64,000 bases of DNA from an uncultured Oscillospiraceae bacterium (GCA_934466475.1 CAKSLI010000003.1:62001-126000), one strand, 5' to 3'. Counted from the first letter of the stretch, positions 7,519-15,821 are shown. Notes: a model not told the origin generated them from the letters alone. Numbers and translations are program-made.

Positions 7519-8587
7519 GGGACCGCCTCCTTTTTCCGCAGAGAACTATATCAGGACATATCGGGCAGCCTCCCATGCATGATGAGCGCTCCGGGCAGTC
7601 CGGGCACGACGACCTCAGCCTGTTTCTGAAATCCTCAAACTGCGGGCTGTTCCAGCCGTTTTCTATTGTGTCGCAGGAAATGTCATACGCCCAGCGGAGC
7701 TTATCGTTATCGAAGCTGCAGGGAAGCAGCTTCATATCCGGCGTTATGTACGCTGACCAGCGTCCGCCCTCGCAGGTATCAAAGGAATCCCGGTCAGTGT
7801 TCTTCATATAACTGATCAGCGCAGGCGCAGAGCAGGAATCAAAGCCTATGCCGAACGGGAACTCATTTTCATCAATGAATTCCAGGAAATCCACAAGCCT
7901 TTCATCACCGTATTTCAGCATATTTTCCCTGCTTCCGGAGCCCACCGGCTTATGCAGCAGGAAAATAACAGCGTTTATCCCTCTGGGGAAACCTCCGTTT
8001 TTCAGGAGCTCAGCCGCTTCTCCGATAGTATTCTGACCAAGCACGAAATGGATGTTCGTCTTTACCCCGGCTTCCAGCAGGAGCTTCAGTGCATTCAGCG
8101 TATGCGGCTGACGATACCAGGATACCGCCACAGCGCCGCAGAACTCTTTGCACAGCTCCGCCTTTTCACGGGTCATGCCGAGCCCGGATGTGGTGAAATT
8201 CGGGACGATGCTGTTTTCGCGGCAGCACTCCAGTATCTCGCGGAAATTAGGGTGCATATCGGGATCTCCCCTCCCGCCGAGCGCGAACTGGAACGTTTTT
8301 TCGCGGCATTCCTCTGCTATTCTGCGGAAGTCCTCCAGCTTCATATCCGGCTGACAGACGCCGGCTCCGTTCTGGTAACACTCTACGCCGGAGGCTGCAC
8401 ACAGTCCCAGTCTGCCATGGGCGCAGCTTCCCATTATGCCTACGTCCAGCAGCTCCGGAAATACCGTCATGAAAGGATCCTCTCCGGTGTCCTTTCCGTC
8501 CTTTATTATTCCGGTCCGCATATAAAATCCGCTTGTCGGGTCAAAAAAAGCCCTGAACTGGTTTTTCCTGTCTGTCTTGATTATCAC
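7502..8587 (-). CDS. Radical-SAM/SPASM-like enzyme with unusual cysteine spacing
   Basis: A 361-residue protein from a GTG at 8587 behind AGGGGTG. Features of a radical-SAM barrel are visible: FALGGRGDP (residues 101-109, like the GGEP motif) and FTTSGLGMT. A cysteine-rich C-terminus, C328xxCx5Cx3CxxCx5C, resembles a SPASM or twitch domain. The expected CxxxCxxC is absent; instead C55, C63 and C70 form Cx7Cx6C (CAHGRLGLCAASGVEC). These are the only early candidates for the 4Fe-4S cluster. SPASM enzymes often modify peptides or proteins, so the three downstream VTNSSSAS proteins or the upstream 63-residue peptide are candidate substrates. Own promoter just upstream. Confidence 0.75.
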   Translation of the reverse strand: MIIKTDRKNQFRAFFDPTSGFYMRTGIIKDGKDTGEDPFMTVFPELLDVGIMGSCAHGRLGLCAASGVECYQNGAGVCQPDMKLEDFRRIAEECREKTFQFALGGRGDPDMHPNFREILECCRENSIVPNFTTSGLGMTREKAELCKEFCGAVAVSWYRQPHTLNALKLLLEAGVKTNIHFVLGQNTIGEAAELLKNGGFPRGINAVIFLLHKPVGSGSRENMLKYGDERLVDFLEFIDENEFPFGIGFDSCSAPALISYMKNTDRDSFDTCEGGRWSAYITPDMKLLPCSFDNDKLRWAYDISCDTIENGWNSPQFEDFRNRLRSSCPDCPERSSCMGGCPICPDIVLCGKRRRSHEVQD

Positions 8588-8609
8588 CGGATCACCCCCT
8601 ATGATTCAC

Positions 8610-8638
8610 ATTATACACAGTCCGGCGACATTAATCAA
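8610..8638 (-). promoter_or_regulatory. Promoter of the radical-SAM / VTNSSSAS unit
   Basis: TTGATT (8638-8633), 17-base spacer, TATAAT (8615-8610), 23 bases before the GTG. A weak A/T-flanked hairpin (GACTGAAACTGTC followed by CCTTTTTT on the minus strand) at about 8640-8665 may end the upstream message. The unit can therefore be transcribed separately from gltS. Confidence 0.75.
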
Positions 8639-8657
8639 TACCAAAAAAGGGACAGTT

Positions 8658-8849
8658 TCAGTCTTTTTTAGGCTTTTTGTGTATCTTTATCTCCGGAAAT
8701 GCGAGGTTCTCAAATACTACTTCGTCCCTGCCGCTGTCGTCCTCGGGAGCTTCATCGGCGTCTCCGCTGCCGCCGACATGTACCTCGGGCACCGCAAGAT
8801 TCTCGGAAAAATAGTCCAGCTTCTGGTTCTTGTCATTCTTGTTTTTCAT
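8658..8849 (-). CDS. 63-residue peptide with two ENLAxPE repeats
   Basis: A small gene with a clear ribosome site (GGAGG, six bases before ATG). The product is highly charged and has no cysteine, signal or membrane segment. It contains two imperfect copies of a 12-residue block: FSENLAVPEVHV (about residues 14-25) and VFENLAFPEIKI (about 45-56), separated by a Gly/Asp/Glu-rich linker and ended by a Lys-rich tail. It starts 16 bases after the gltS stop, so it may belong to that operon, yet the radical-SAM gene follows 70 bases on. Repeated short cores in a small hydrophilic peptide recall precursors of ribosomally made, enzyme-modified peptides. That role is only a hypothesis. Confidence 0.7.
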   Translation of the reverse strand: MKNKNDKNQKLDYFSENLAVPEVHVGGSGDADEAPEDDSGRDEVVFENLAFPEIKIHKKPKKD

Positions 8850-8865
8850 AAATTACCTCCGGCTT

Positions 8866-10059
8866 TCAGTTCAGGAAATTGATGAAGAAAGTAATTACAA
8901 GGCTGTTGATGAAATCCGCAAACATACTCCCGACTATCGGGACGAGCAGATACGCCTTGACTGACGGCGCGTATTTTTCAGTTATCGCCTGCATATTAGC
9001 CATTGCATTCGGAGTCGCGCCCATTCCGAAGCCGCATACGCCTGCGCTCAGCACTGCCGCGTCATAGTCCCTGCCCATTACGTTGAAAACCACGAAATAG
9101 GAGAACACCGCCATCAGTATCACCTGAGCCGTAAGCAGCACAAACAGCGGGAGCGCCAGCTCAGCAAGCTGCCAGAGCTTCAGCGTTATCATGGCGATAC
9201 CCAGGAAAAGCGACAGGCATATTCCGCCGATGTCGTTTATCTCGCCCATGTGTATGTGGAGCTTTCCGGTATACTCGTCAATATTTCGCATGAATGCCGC
9301 AACTATCATTGATCCGATGTATATGGGGAACGTCATTCCTGTGAGCGACAGCGCCCAGGAAACTATCGTACCGATACCCATTGCTATCGCGATCTGATAC
9401 GCTGCGGGAGCATACATGCTCACCGAGCGGTGATGCTTGTGTTCCTCCTCCTCGAGTATTGCGGCGTCCTCGGAAGCCGCCTTTTTAAGCAGGTCGTTGC
9501 GGATTATCAGTCTGCGCGCGATAGGTCCGCCCATTAGGGAGCCTATCACCAGCCCGAAAGTCGCCGCCGCAGTGCAGAACGTGGTCGCGCCCTCAATGCC
9601 GAAATCCTCCAGCACCGGACCAAACGCGCCTGAAGTACCATGCCCTCCGACCATCGGTATAGAACCCGTGCACATTCCAACAAGCGGGCTTATGTCAAGC
9701 AGTTCTGAGAGTCCGACGGCGGTGAGGTTCTGTACCACGATCAGCACGAACAGACAGCCGAGGAAAACCACAAGGCTCAGCCCGCCGGCGCGCAGCACCT
9801 TCAGATTCGCCTGAAATCCCACTGATGTAAAGAACATTACCATGCAGACGTTCTTCAGCGTTTCGTCAAAGTTGAACTCAACTATTCCCGTGACGTACAG
9901 CAGGCACGATACCACTGCGAATATTATTCCTCCCACCACTGGCGCGGGAATGCAGAACGTTTCAAGAAAACGCACCTTCTTTTTCAGGAATCCTCCCAGA
10001 AACAGCACGCCTACCGCAATGGCAAGCGTCTGATACATATCTATCTCAAGTATGTGCAA
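8866..10059 (-). CDS. gltS: Sodium/glutamate symporter GltS
   Basis: A 397-residue polytopic membrane protein with about 10-12 helices. It shows GltS hallmarks: GTGSIPMVGGHGTSGAF-like loop (here TGSIPMVGGHGTSGAFG) in the first half and CGFGMGATPNAMANM in the second, the two inverted re-entrant loops. Expected to import glutamate with Na+. The start is TTG at 10059, eight bases after GGGAGG; an in-frame ATG lies at 10038. It follows a TAXI-type binding lipoprotein by 14 bases, a partner normally tied to TRAP transporters, which is unusual for GltS. Confidence 0.9.
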   Translation of the reverse strand: MHILEIDMYQTLAIAVGVLFLGGFLKKKVRFLETFCIPAPVVGGIIFAVVSCLLYVTGIVEFNFDETLKNVCMVMFFTSVGFQANLKVLRAGGLSLVVFLGCLFVLIVVQNLTAVGLSELLDISPLVGMCTGSIPMVGGHGTSGAFGPVLEDFGIEGATTFCTAAATFGLVIGSLMGGPIARRLIIRNDLLKKAASEDAAILEEEEHKHHRSVSMYAPAAYQIAIAMGIGTIVSWALSLTGMTFPIYIGSMIVAAFMRNIDEYTGKLHIHMGEINDIGGICLSLFLGIAMITLKLWQLAELALPLFVLLTAQVILMAVFSYFVVFNVMGRDYDAAVLSAGVCGFGMGATPNAMANMQAITEKYAPSVKAYLLVPIVGSMFADFINSLVITFFINFLN

Positions 10060-10073
10060 ATGTAGTTCCTCCC

Positions 10074-11027
10074 TTAGTTTTCAGCCGTATCGACCGATAT
10101 TCCGGCGCTCTCGTAATACTGCGCCGCTCCCTCGTGAAATTCACACGGAATGTCAGTTACCGCGAACTCCAGGTCGGGTTCCGGAACGGAAAGCGAAAAC
10201 TTTATACTGCTGCCCTTCTCAAAGAGCGCAGCCGTAACCTCCCTTATTCTGCCGCTGTCTATCCGTGAATCAGCAGTAAGCACCGCCTTGACGCCTATGG
10301 TCTGAATGTCGGAGTCCTGACCGGAATACGTTCCCGCCGGTATGGTCATGCTGAAGTAGCCGGAAAACAGCTCCGTCATGGCGCCGGCTGTCCGTTCGTC
10401 AATGGCAAGCAGGCGGACGTTGTCATCAGCGTACAGCTCGCTTATAACCGTGGACGGAGCGCCAAGCACGCAGAAAAACGCGTCTATGCCGCCGGATTCC
10501 AGCGCCTCGGCGGACTCAGTATACGACATACACACCGTCTGGACTGATTTCTCCGAAACCCCTGCGGAAGTCAGCAGATGCGTAAGATTGTGGACAGCGC
10601 CGGAGCCCTCCTCGCCAACGGAAATTTTCTTTCCCTTCAGGTCCGAAAGGCTCTCTATTCCGGAGTCACCACGGACTACTATATGAAATGCTTCGCTGTA
10701 AAGCCCGGCAACGGCGCGTATCCTCTCAACCGGCTCGCCGTCGAATGAGCCGGAGCCCTCGACAGCCTCCGCAAGTACGTCGCTCTGGACTATGGCAAGA
10801 TCCAGGAAATCCTCGTCAAGCAGGCGCATATTGGCCTGGGAGCCCTCTGTGCGCTTTACGGATATCTTGTTTCCGTCCATTTCTCTGAGCGTATTTCCGT
10901 AAGAGTAATATATTCCCCCGGGATTCCCCGTACCGAGCCTGAGCTCGCCGCTCCCGCTGCATGAGCAGAGGAAAAATACCGCTGCGGCAGAAACCGCCGC
11001 GGCTATGATGTGCTTCTTTATTTTCAT
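10074..11027 (-). CDS. TAXI-family solute-binding lipoprotein
   Basis: A 317-residue exported protein: signal peptide ending LCSC with the lipid-bearing Cys at 23, then LRLGTGNPGGIYYSYGNTL, the typical TAXI (TRAP-associated extracytoplasmic immunogenic) opening. Further family blocks are QSDVLAEA and GKKISVGEEGSGAVHNLTHLL. By family knowledge, some TAXI proteins bind glutamate. No TRAP membrane subunit (DctQM type) is near; the next gene, 14 bases on, is gltS. The protein would sit on the outer face of the membrane and could hand substrate to GltS. First gene of the operon, from a promoter at 11057-11085. Confidence 0.88.
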   Translation of the reverse strand: MKIKKHIIAAAVSAAAVFFLCSCSGSGELRLGTGNPGGIYYSYGNTLREMDGNKISVKRTEGSQANMRLLDEDFLDLAIVQSDVLAEAVEGSGSFDGEPVERIRAVAGLYSEAFHIVVRGDSGIESLSDLKGKKISVGEEGSGAVHNLTHLLTSAGVSEKSVQTVCMSYTESAEALESGGIDAFFCVLGAPSTVISELYADDNVRLLAIDERTAGAMTELFSGYFSMTIPAGTYSGQDSDIQTIGVKAVLTADSRIDSGRIREVTAALFEKGSSIKFSLSVPEPDLEFAVTDIPCEFHEGAAQYYESAGISVDTAEN

Positions 11028-11056
11028 GGTGTACCGCCTTTCAGGATTCTTTATTA

Positions 11057-11085
11057 ATTATAACATATAACGCGCTTTTTTTCAA
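11057..11085 (-). promoter_or_regulatory. Promoter of the TAXI-gltS operon
   Basis: TTGAAA (11085-11080), 17-base spacer, TATAAT (11062-11057), about 30 bases before the ATG of the binding protein. Confidence 0.8.
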
Positions 11086-11169
11086 GTGTCGCGTGTTCTC
11101 TCGTTATACTGCACAATCGCGGCTCCCGGAAACCCAGTATATTCTAACAGATAGGAATGCAAATATATA

Positions 11170-11198
11170 TTGACAATTTATACCGAAGAGGTTATAAT
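11170..11198 (+). promoter_or_regulatory. Distal promoter P1 of the EAL gene
   Basis: TTGACA (11170-11175), 17-base spacer and TATAAT (11193-11198): a perfect sigma-A consensus. Transcripts from it would carry the 17-codon ORF at 11227 before the EAL gene. Confidence 0.85.
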
Positions 11199-11226
11199 AT
11201 TGTATTGAAAATCAGGGAGGACGAAA

Positions 11227-11280
11227 ATGTTGCTTTTAACTGTTGCAAAAAAAGTAAAGATGTGGTATACTATATTTTAG
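11227..11280 (+). CDS. 17-residue upstream ORF (possible leader peptide)
   Basis: ATG preceded by GGGAGG at seven bases, then MLLLTVAKKVKMWYTIF and TAG. It ends 25 bases before the EAL gene. The downstream part of the ORF also holds promoter P2, so it may be a chance frame. If translated it would be made only from the P1 transcript. The ribosome site is as good as that of real genes here. No pause motif or regulatory stem is obvious. Confidence 0.4.
   Translation: MLLLTVAKKVKMWYTIF
11243..11271 (+). promoter_or_regulatory. Proximal promoter P2 of the EAL gene
   Basis: TTGCAA (11243-11248), 17-base spacer, TATACT (11266-11271). It lies inside the 17-codon upstream ORF, giving a short leader of about 30 bases before the EAL start. 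Confidence 0.7.
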
Positions 11281-11305
11281 AAATTATACTAAAGAGGTTG
11301 ATATA

Positions 11306-13243
11306 ATGACTGAACAGCTTATTCATTTCGATGTTGCTGCGTTCGTTGTTCTTTTGATAACGCTGATATCACAGCTCACACGCAATATGAAAAGGGGTTC
11401 AACGAACAGATTCTTCCTTTCGCTTGTCATACTGACTATGCTGTGTGCCTGCGCCGATATATGGGCTGCGCTTCTGGACAATTTCAACTACCCGGGGGCC
11501 GCGATGCATTTGGCTGCACACACAGTCTATCTGCTGCTTTACAACTCTATCCCGCCATTCTTCCTGATGTACATAATCAGCCTGACAAACACCTGGTCAA
11601 AGATAACTGGGAGGGTTCCGCTGGCTGTGTGCCTGGCTATCCCATACGCCGGAAATATAGTGATTCACATCGTAAATATATTTACAGGATGTCTTTTCAC
11701 AGTCGATGACGGCGTCTTCACCGTAACCGACCTGGCAGTGATCCCCTATTCGGTTGCAAGCTTTTACATCATCTGCTGTATAATTCACCTGATAAGGTAC
11801 CACAGGCTTTTTACGGTAAGAAAAGCCCTGGCGCTTCTGCTTATGCTTCCTATAATGGGAGCGGTCGTCCTAGCTCAGCTAGTTGCCCCGAACACCCTTA
11901 TAATGATCTTCGGAAACGCGGTCGGACTTATGCTGATATCCGTTCTTGTACAGCGTCCGGAAAGCATGATAGATACTTTCACGGGACTGCGCAAATACAG
12001 CGCCTACGCGGACGACATGAAAAAGAATTTTATGACGGATACCCATACGGTCCTCATACTCATCAACATTGCGAATTTCGATTCACTTCAAAAGCTTCTT
12101 GGGTATGACCGGACAAGCCTGATGCTGAAGAACATTGCCAAAATGCTGAACGAAAAGAATCGTGCAGCCAGGGCTCACGGAACGCTGTATTATCTTGACC
12201 GCGGACGCTTCCGGATAGCGATAAACAGCTTCAACAAGGACAAGGCGGAAAATACGGCGCAGCTTGTGAACCAGATGTTCCGCCAGCCGGTCAAGGTCGA
12301 TAAATTCGATCTGAATATCATAGCATATGTCTGCCTGGCAAACTGCCCGGAGGATATCCCGAACTTCCGGTCGCTCATATCGTTCGGAAATGACATACAC
12401 CAGAAACTTCCGTATAACGGAGAAGTGATATACGCGTCAAGCAGCAAGGTAAAAAACATGGTTTATCTGCTCAGCGATGTGGACGATATCATCGACCGCG
12501 CATTTGCAAACCACGGATTCCATGTTTACTACCAGCCGATATACTCCATTGAGAAAAAGAAGTTCGTTTCCGCCGAGGCGCTCCTGCGGCTCATTGATGA
12601 AAAGCAGGGATTCATTTCGCCGGAGATCTTTATTCCTGCGGCGGAAAAGAGCGGCGCTATCCACAAAATCGGCGATTTCGTGCTGAACGAGGTGTGCCGC
12701 TTCATGGCAAGCGACCAGTGCAAAAAGCTGGGTCTGGAATATATCGAGGTAAACCTCTCCGTATCCCAGTGCATGAGGCACGACCTTGCACACAGGGTTC
12801 TCGAAGTCATGAACAAATACGGCGTAACCTCCGACCAGGTGAACCTTGAGATAACCGAAACGGCAGCCAGCTACGACCAGAATGTCATGGCGGAGAACCT
12901 GAAGCAGCTCAGCGCGGCTGGAATCAACTTCTCGCTTGACGACTACGGCACAGGATATTCCAATATGTCGCGTATCGCAGCGCTTCCACTGAAGATAGTC
13001 AAGCTTGATAAAAGCTTCGTAAACAGCCAGACCGACAAAATGTGGACAATACTCCAGAACACCGTCAGAATGATAAAAGACCTCAACATGGAAATCGTTG
13101 TCGAGGGAATCGAAACGGCCGATATGGTCAAGAAATTTTCTGACCTGAAATGCGATTTTATCCAGGGATTCTATTATTCCAAGCCGATTCCCGAACAGGA
13201 ATTTGTGAAGTTCATTTCAGACAAGAACAGTGTTTCTGCATAA
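11306..13243 (+). CDS. Membrane EAL-domain cyclic-di-GMP phosphodiesterase with a degenerate GGDEF
   Basis: A 645-residue protein. Residues 1 to about 215 form six or seven membrane helices, a likely 7TM-type sensor. About 220-370 is a GGDEF fold with the active site changed to DRGRF, so no cyclase activity is expected. The EAL domain has all key motifs: EALLR (Glu at 424), NLSVSQ, LEITETA, LDDYGTGYSN, KLDKSFV, EGIET and QGFYYSKP. It should hydrolyse cyclic-di-GMP to pGpG. RBS AAAGAGG, ATG at 11306. It is monocistronic with two promoters and a terminator. The diguanylate cyclase at 18395 is the opposing enzyme. Confidence 0.92.
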   Translation: MTEQLIHFDVAAFVVLLITLISQLTRNMKRGSTNRFFLSLVILTMLCACADIWAALLDNFNYPGAAMHLAAHTVYLLLYNSIPPFFLMYIISLTNTWSKITGRVPLAVCLAIPYAGNIVIHIVNIFTGCLFTVDDGVFTVTDLAVIPYSVASFYIICCIIHLIRYHRLFTVRKALALLLMLPIMGAVVLAQLVAPNTLIMIFGNAVGLMLISVLVQRPESMIDTFTGLRKYSAYADDMKKNFMTDTHTVLILINIANFDSLQKLLGYDRTSLMLKNIAKMLNEKNRAARAHGTLYYLDRGRFRIAINSFNKDKAENTAQLVNQMFRQPVKVDKFDLNIIAYVCLANCPEDIPNFRSLISFGNDIHQKLPYNGEVIYASSSKVKNMVYLLSDVDDIIDRAFANHGFHVYYQPIYSIEKKKFVSAEALLRLIDEKQGFISPEIFIPAAEKSGAIHKIGDFVLNEVCRFMASDQCKKLGLEYIEVNLSVSQCMRHDLAHRVLEVMNKYGVTSDQVNLEITETAASYDQNVMAENLKQLSAAGINFSLDDYGTGYSNMSRIAALPLKIVKLDKSFVNSQTDKMWTILQNTVRMIKDLNMEIVVEGIETADMVKKFSDLKCDFIQGFYYSKPIPEQEFVKFISDKNSVSA

Positions 13244-13258
13244 TATCAGAATAATTAA

Positions 13259-13287
13259 GAGGTGCAGTTTTCAGCCGCACCTTTTTC
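13259..13287 (+). terminator. Terminator after the EAL gene
   Basis: Stem AGGTGC/GCACCT with an 11-base loop followed by a T run. The stem overlaps the 3' end of the convergent araC-type gene. Confidence 0.8.
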
Positions 13288-14149
13288 TGTTACCTGAGCG
13301 GTATTCTGACGGAGTAACTCCTGCAATGCTCTTAAACTGCCTGTTAAAATTAGAAAGATTCCTGAAACCGCATTCGTAAGCTATTTCAGCTATGGTCTTC
13401 TCCGTTGAGCCGAGCAGCTTCACCGCCGCCCTTGCCCTGACCTGATTCACATATTCTATCGCGCCCATTCCAGCCGCTTGCCGGAAGCAGCTCATAAAAT
13501 AGCTGCGGCTGAGGTGCGAAATTTCCGCAAGCATATCTATTGTTATGGGCTCGGAAAAATTCTCGCTGATGTACTGCACTGCCGGACGGATAAGCTCCGC
13601 ATTTCCGGAGATCCCGCGGTTTACTGGGTAAATGCTCCCGCTTTCATACAGAAGCCAGAAAAGCCGCATAAGCTCGCTTTTCATAAGCATATCAAGCATT
13701 GCCGTGTCGCCCTTTGCGCAGGAAAAGATCTGCTCCACAGAGGTGCGCAGCTCCTGATAATACGGGTGCTCCCCCGTAACCAGGCTGTGAACGCCGCAGC
13801 CGGAGCCAAGCGGCTGTATGCACATCGAAGCGCTCCTGTCGGTCTCCTGGGAGCCCAGCATGGACAGCCCGAATACCAGTGTGTCGTAGGCGCAGTGGTT
13901 TTCCCCTGATCTGCTGACTGAATGAAGCATATCCGGCAGAATCACGACCAGCTCCCCTGCATGCGCACTGAATTTTTCATCACCGCAGATAAACTCCGCG
14001 CAGCCGTCAAGTATATAGTTCAGCTCCAGCTCCGGGTGCCAGTGCAGCGGGACATTTATAAAATACTCCGGTATGCTGCACTTGTAATATCCGAACGGCT
14101 TGTATTCGCTTCCGTGTTCACGATGCTCGCGTGAGGCTTCAGCATTCAT
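13271..14149 (-). CDS. AraC-family regulator with cupin sensor domain
   Basis: A 292-residue cytosolic regulator. Residues about 25-110 form a cupin-type ligand pocket (LHWHPELELNYILDG with the His/Glu set), and about 190-290 hold the two helix-turn-helix units of AraC/XylS proteins (IAEIAYECGFRNLSNFNRQF). The ATG follows GGAGGAGCAGAG. It is divergent from the GH13 gene with a 124-base gap, so it most likely controls that gene in response to a sugar. Its own promoter (14224-14252) lies in the GH13 leader. Confidence 0.9.
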   Translation of the reverse strand: MNAEASREHREHGSEYKPFGYYKCSIPEYFINVPLHWHPELELNYILDGCAEFICGDEKFSAHAGELVVILPDMLHSVSRSGENHCAYDTLVFGLSMLGSQETDRSASMCIQPLGSGCGVHSLVTGEHPYYQELRTSVEQIFSCAKGDTAMLDMLMKSELMRLFWLLYESGSIYPVNRGISGNAELIRPAVQYISENFSEPITIDMLAEISHLSRSYFMSCFRQAAGMGAIEYVNQVRARAAVKLLGSTEKTIAEIAYECGFRNLSNFNRQFKSIAGVTPSEYRSGNRKRCG

Positions 14150-14223
14150 CTCTGCTCCTCCAAAAAGTATAATAGTATCAGCTTTGCGTATTTTTTCAGT
14201 AGATTATTCTGCCTTTGTGTAGT

Positions 14224-14252
14224 ATTATATCATATAGAAAGCAAAAAATCAA
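14224..14252 (-). promoter_or_regulatory. Promoter of the araC-type gene
   Basis: TTGATT (14252-14247), 17-base spacer, TATAAT (14229-14224). It overlaps the untranslated leader of the divergent GH13 gene. The GH13 side shows only a lone TATAAT at 14168-14173 without a good -35, as expected of a promoter needing an activator. Confidence 0.7.
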
Positions 14253-14273
14253 CCCGTCAAGGAGGAATTCAAT

Positions 14274-15818
14274 ATGAACAGACAGCCCGAATGGCTCAAC
14301 AACGCAGTATTCTATGAGATCTATCCCCAGTCGTTCAACGACACAAACGGGGACGGTATCGGCGACATTCCCGGAATAACCGAAAAGCTGGATTACATCG
14401 CAGAACTCGGCTGCACCGCACTGTGGATCAATCCCTGCTTTGATTCCCCGTTCGGTGACGCGGGCTACGATGTTGCGGACTACTGCAAGGTAGCACCCAG
14501 ATACGGCACCAACGATGACCTGATAACCCTCTTCAACGAGGCACACAAGCGCGGAATGCATGTCCTGCTCGACCTCGTTCCCGGTCACACATCCTGGAAG
14601 CACCCGTGGTTCCTGGAATCAATGAAAGCAGAGCGCAACGAATACACCGACCGCTACGTCTGGACAAACAGCATTTGGGAGGAGCCAACCGGATACGGCT
14701 CGCTCCGCGGAATATCCGACCGTGATGGAAGCTGCGCAGTAAACTTCTTCACACACCAGCCCGCGCTGAATTACGGCTACTACAAGCCCGAAAGACCCTG
14801 GCAGCAGAGCATGGATTCCGAGGGAGCCATTGCGACCCGCAATGCCATGAAGGACGTTATGAGATTCTGGCTTTCAAGGGGCTGCGACGGTTTCAGAGTT
14901 GACATGGCGGGCTCCCTTGTCAAGAACGACGAGGACGGAAAAGGCACCATAAAGCTCTGGCAGGATGTTCGGAAATTCCTTGACGAGGAGTTCCCGCAGG
15001 CAGCCATGGTCTCCGAATGGGGCGAGCCGGACAAGAGTCTCCAGGGCGGATTTCACATGGATTTCCTGCTCCACTTTGGTCCCTCGCATTACAACGACCT
15101 TTTCCGCTACGGTCAGCCCTTCTTTGAGGGAAACGGCGATTGCAGCGAGTTTGTAAAGAAATACATCGAGAACGCTGAAAAATCCGAGCACAAGGGGCTT
15201 ATCTGCATCCCCTCCGGCAACCACGACATGGACAGACTCGCAAAGTGGGTACACGGCGACAAACTGAAGATAGCGTTCGCGTTCCTGCTGTCCATGCCCG
15301 GCGCTCCGTTCATCTACTACGGCGATGAGCTCGGTATGCGCTATGTCGAGGGGCTGACTTCCGTTGAGGGCGGATACGGCAGAACCGGTTCACGCTCGCC
15401 CATGCAGTGGAACAGCGGAAAGAACGCCGGATTCTCTGACGCAGAAGCCGACAAGCTGTACATTCCGATTGACCCGGCAGAGGATCGCCCGAATGCCCAG
15501 GATCAGATGTCAGACCCGGATTCCCTGCGCAGCGAGATAAAGAAGCTCATTTCCATAAGAATGGCTCACCCGGCGCTCCAGAGCCGCGGCGGCATCAGCT
15601 TCGCGTACTGCGGAAAGAACAGCTATCCTCTCGCTTATGTGAGAAACGCCGGCGATGAAAGGATCCTCATAGTTCTGAACCCCTCAGAAAAGGAAGCAGA
15701 GTTCAGCTTTGACGGAGAGGCGGCAGAAGTGCTGTACAGCTTCGGCGGAGGCGCGGAGATCTCCGGCGGAACAGTCCATGCAAAGCCGGTTTCCGCTTGC
15801 TGGATAAAGCTCAGATAA
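14274..15818 (+). CDS. GH13 alpha-amylase-family glycoside hydrolase
   Basis: A 514-residue intracellular enzyme (no signal peptide). GH13 signatures: WLNNAVFYEIYPQSF start; region I as DLVPGHTS, where many members have D-x3-NH; FRVDMA with the nucleophile Asp210; SEWGEP with the acid/base Glu248; and SGNHD with Asp318. The C-terminal about 90 residues form the usual all-beta domain. It should cleave or transfer alpha-glucosides taken up as short oligosaccharides; the exact linkage cannot be told. RBS AAGGAGG, ATG at 14274. It has its own terminator and a divergent AraC regulator. Confidence 0.88.
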   Translation: MNRQPEWLNNAVFYEIYPQSFNDTNGDGIGDIPGITEKLDYIAELGCTALWINPCFDSPFGDAGYDVADYCKVAPRYGTNDDLITLFNEAHKRGMHVLLDLVPGHTSWKHPWFLESMKAERNEYTDRYVWTNSIWEEPTGYGSLRGISDRDGSCAVNFFTHQPALNYGYYKPERPWQQSMDSEGAIATRNAMKDVMRFWLSRGCDGFRVDMAGSLVKNDEDGKGTIKLWQDVRKFLDEEFPQAAMVSEWGEPDKSLQGGFHMDFLLHFGPSHYNDLFRYGQPFFEGNGDCSEFVKKYIENAEKSEHKGLICIPSGNHDMDRLAKWVHGDKLKIAFAFLLSMPGAPFIYYGDELGMRYVEGLTSVEGGYGRTGSRSPMQWNSGKNAGFSDAEADKLYIPIDPAEDRPNAQDQMSDPDSLRSEIKKLISIRMAHPALQSRGGISFAYCGKNSYPLAYVRNAGDERILIVLNPSEKEAEFSFDGEAAEVLYSFGGGAEISGGTVHAKPVSACWIKLR

Positions 15819-15821
15819 GAA

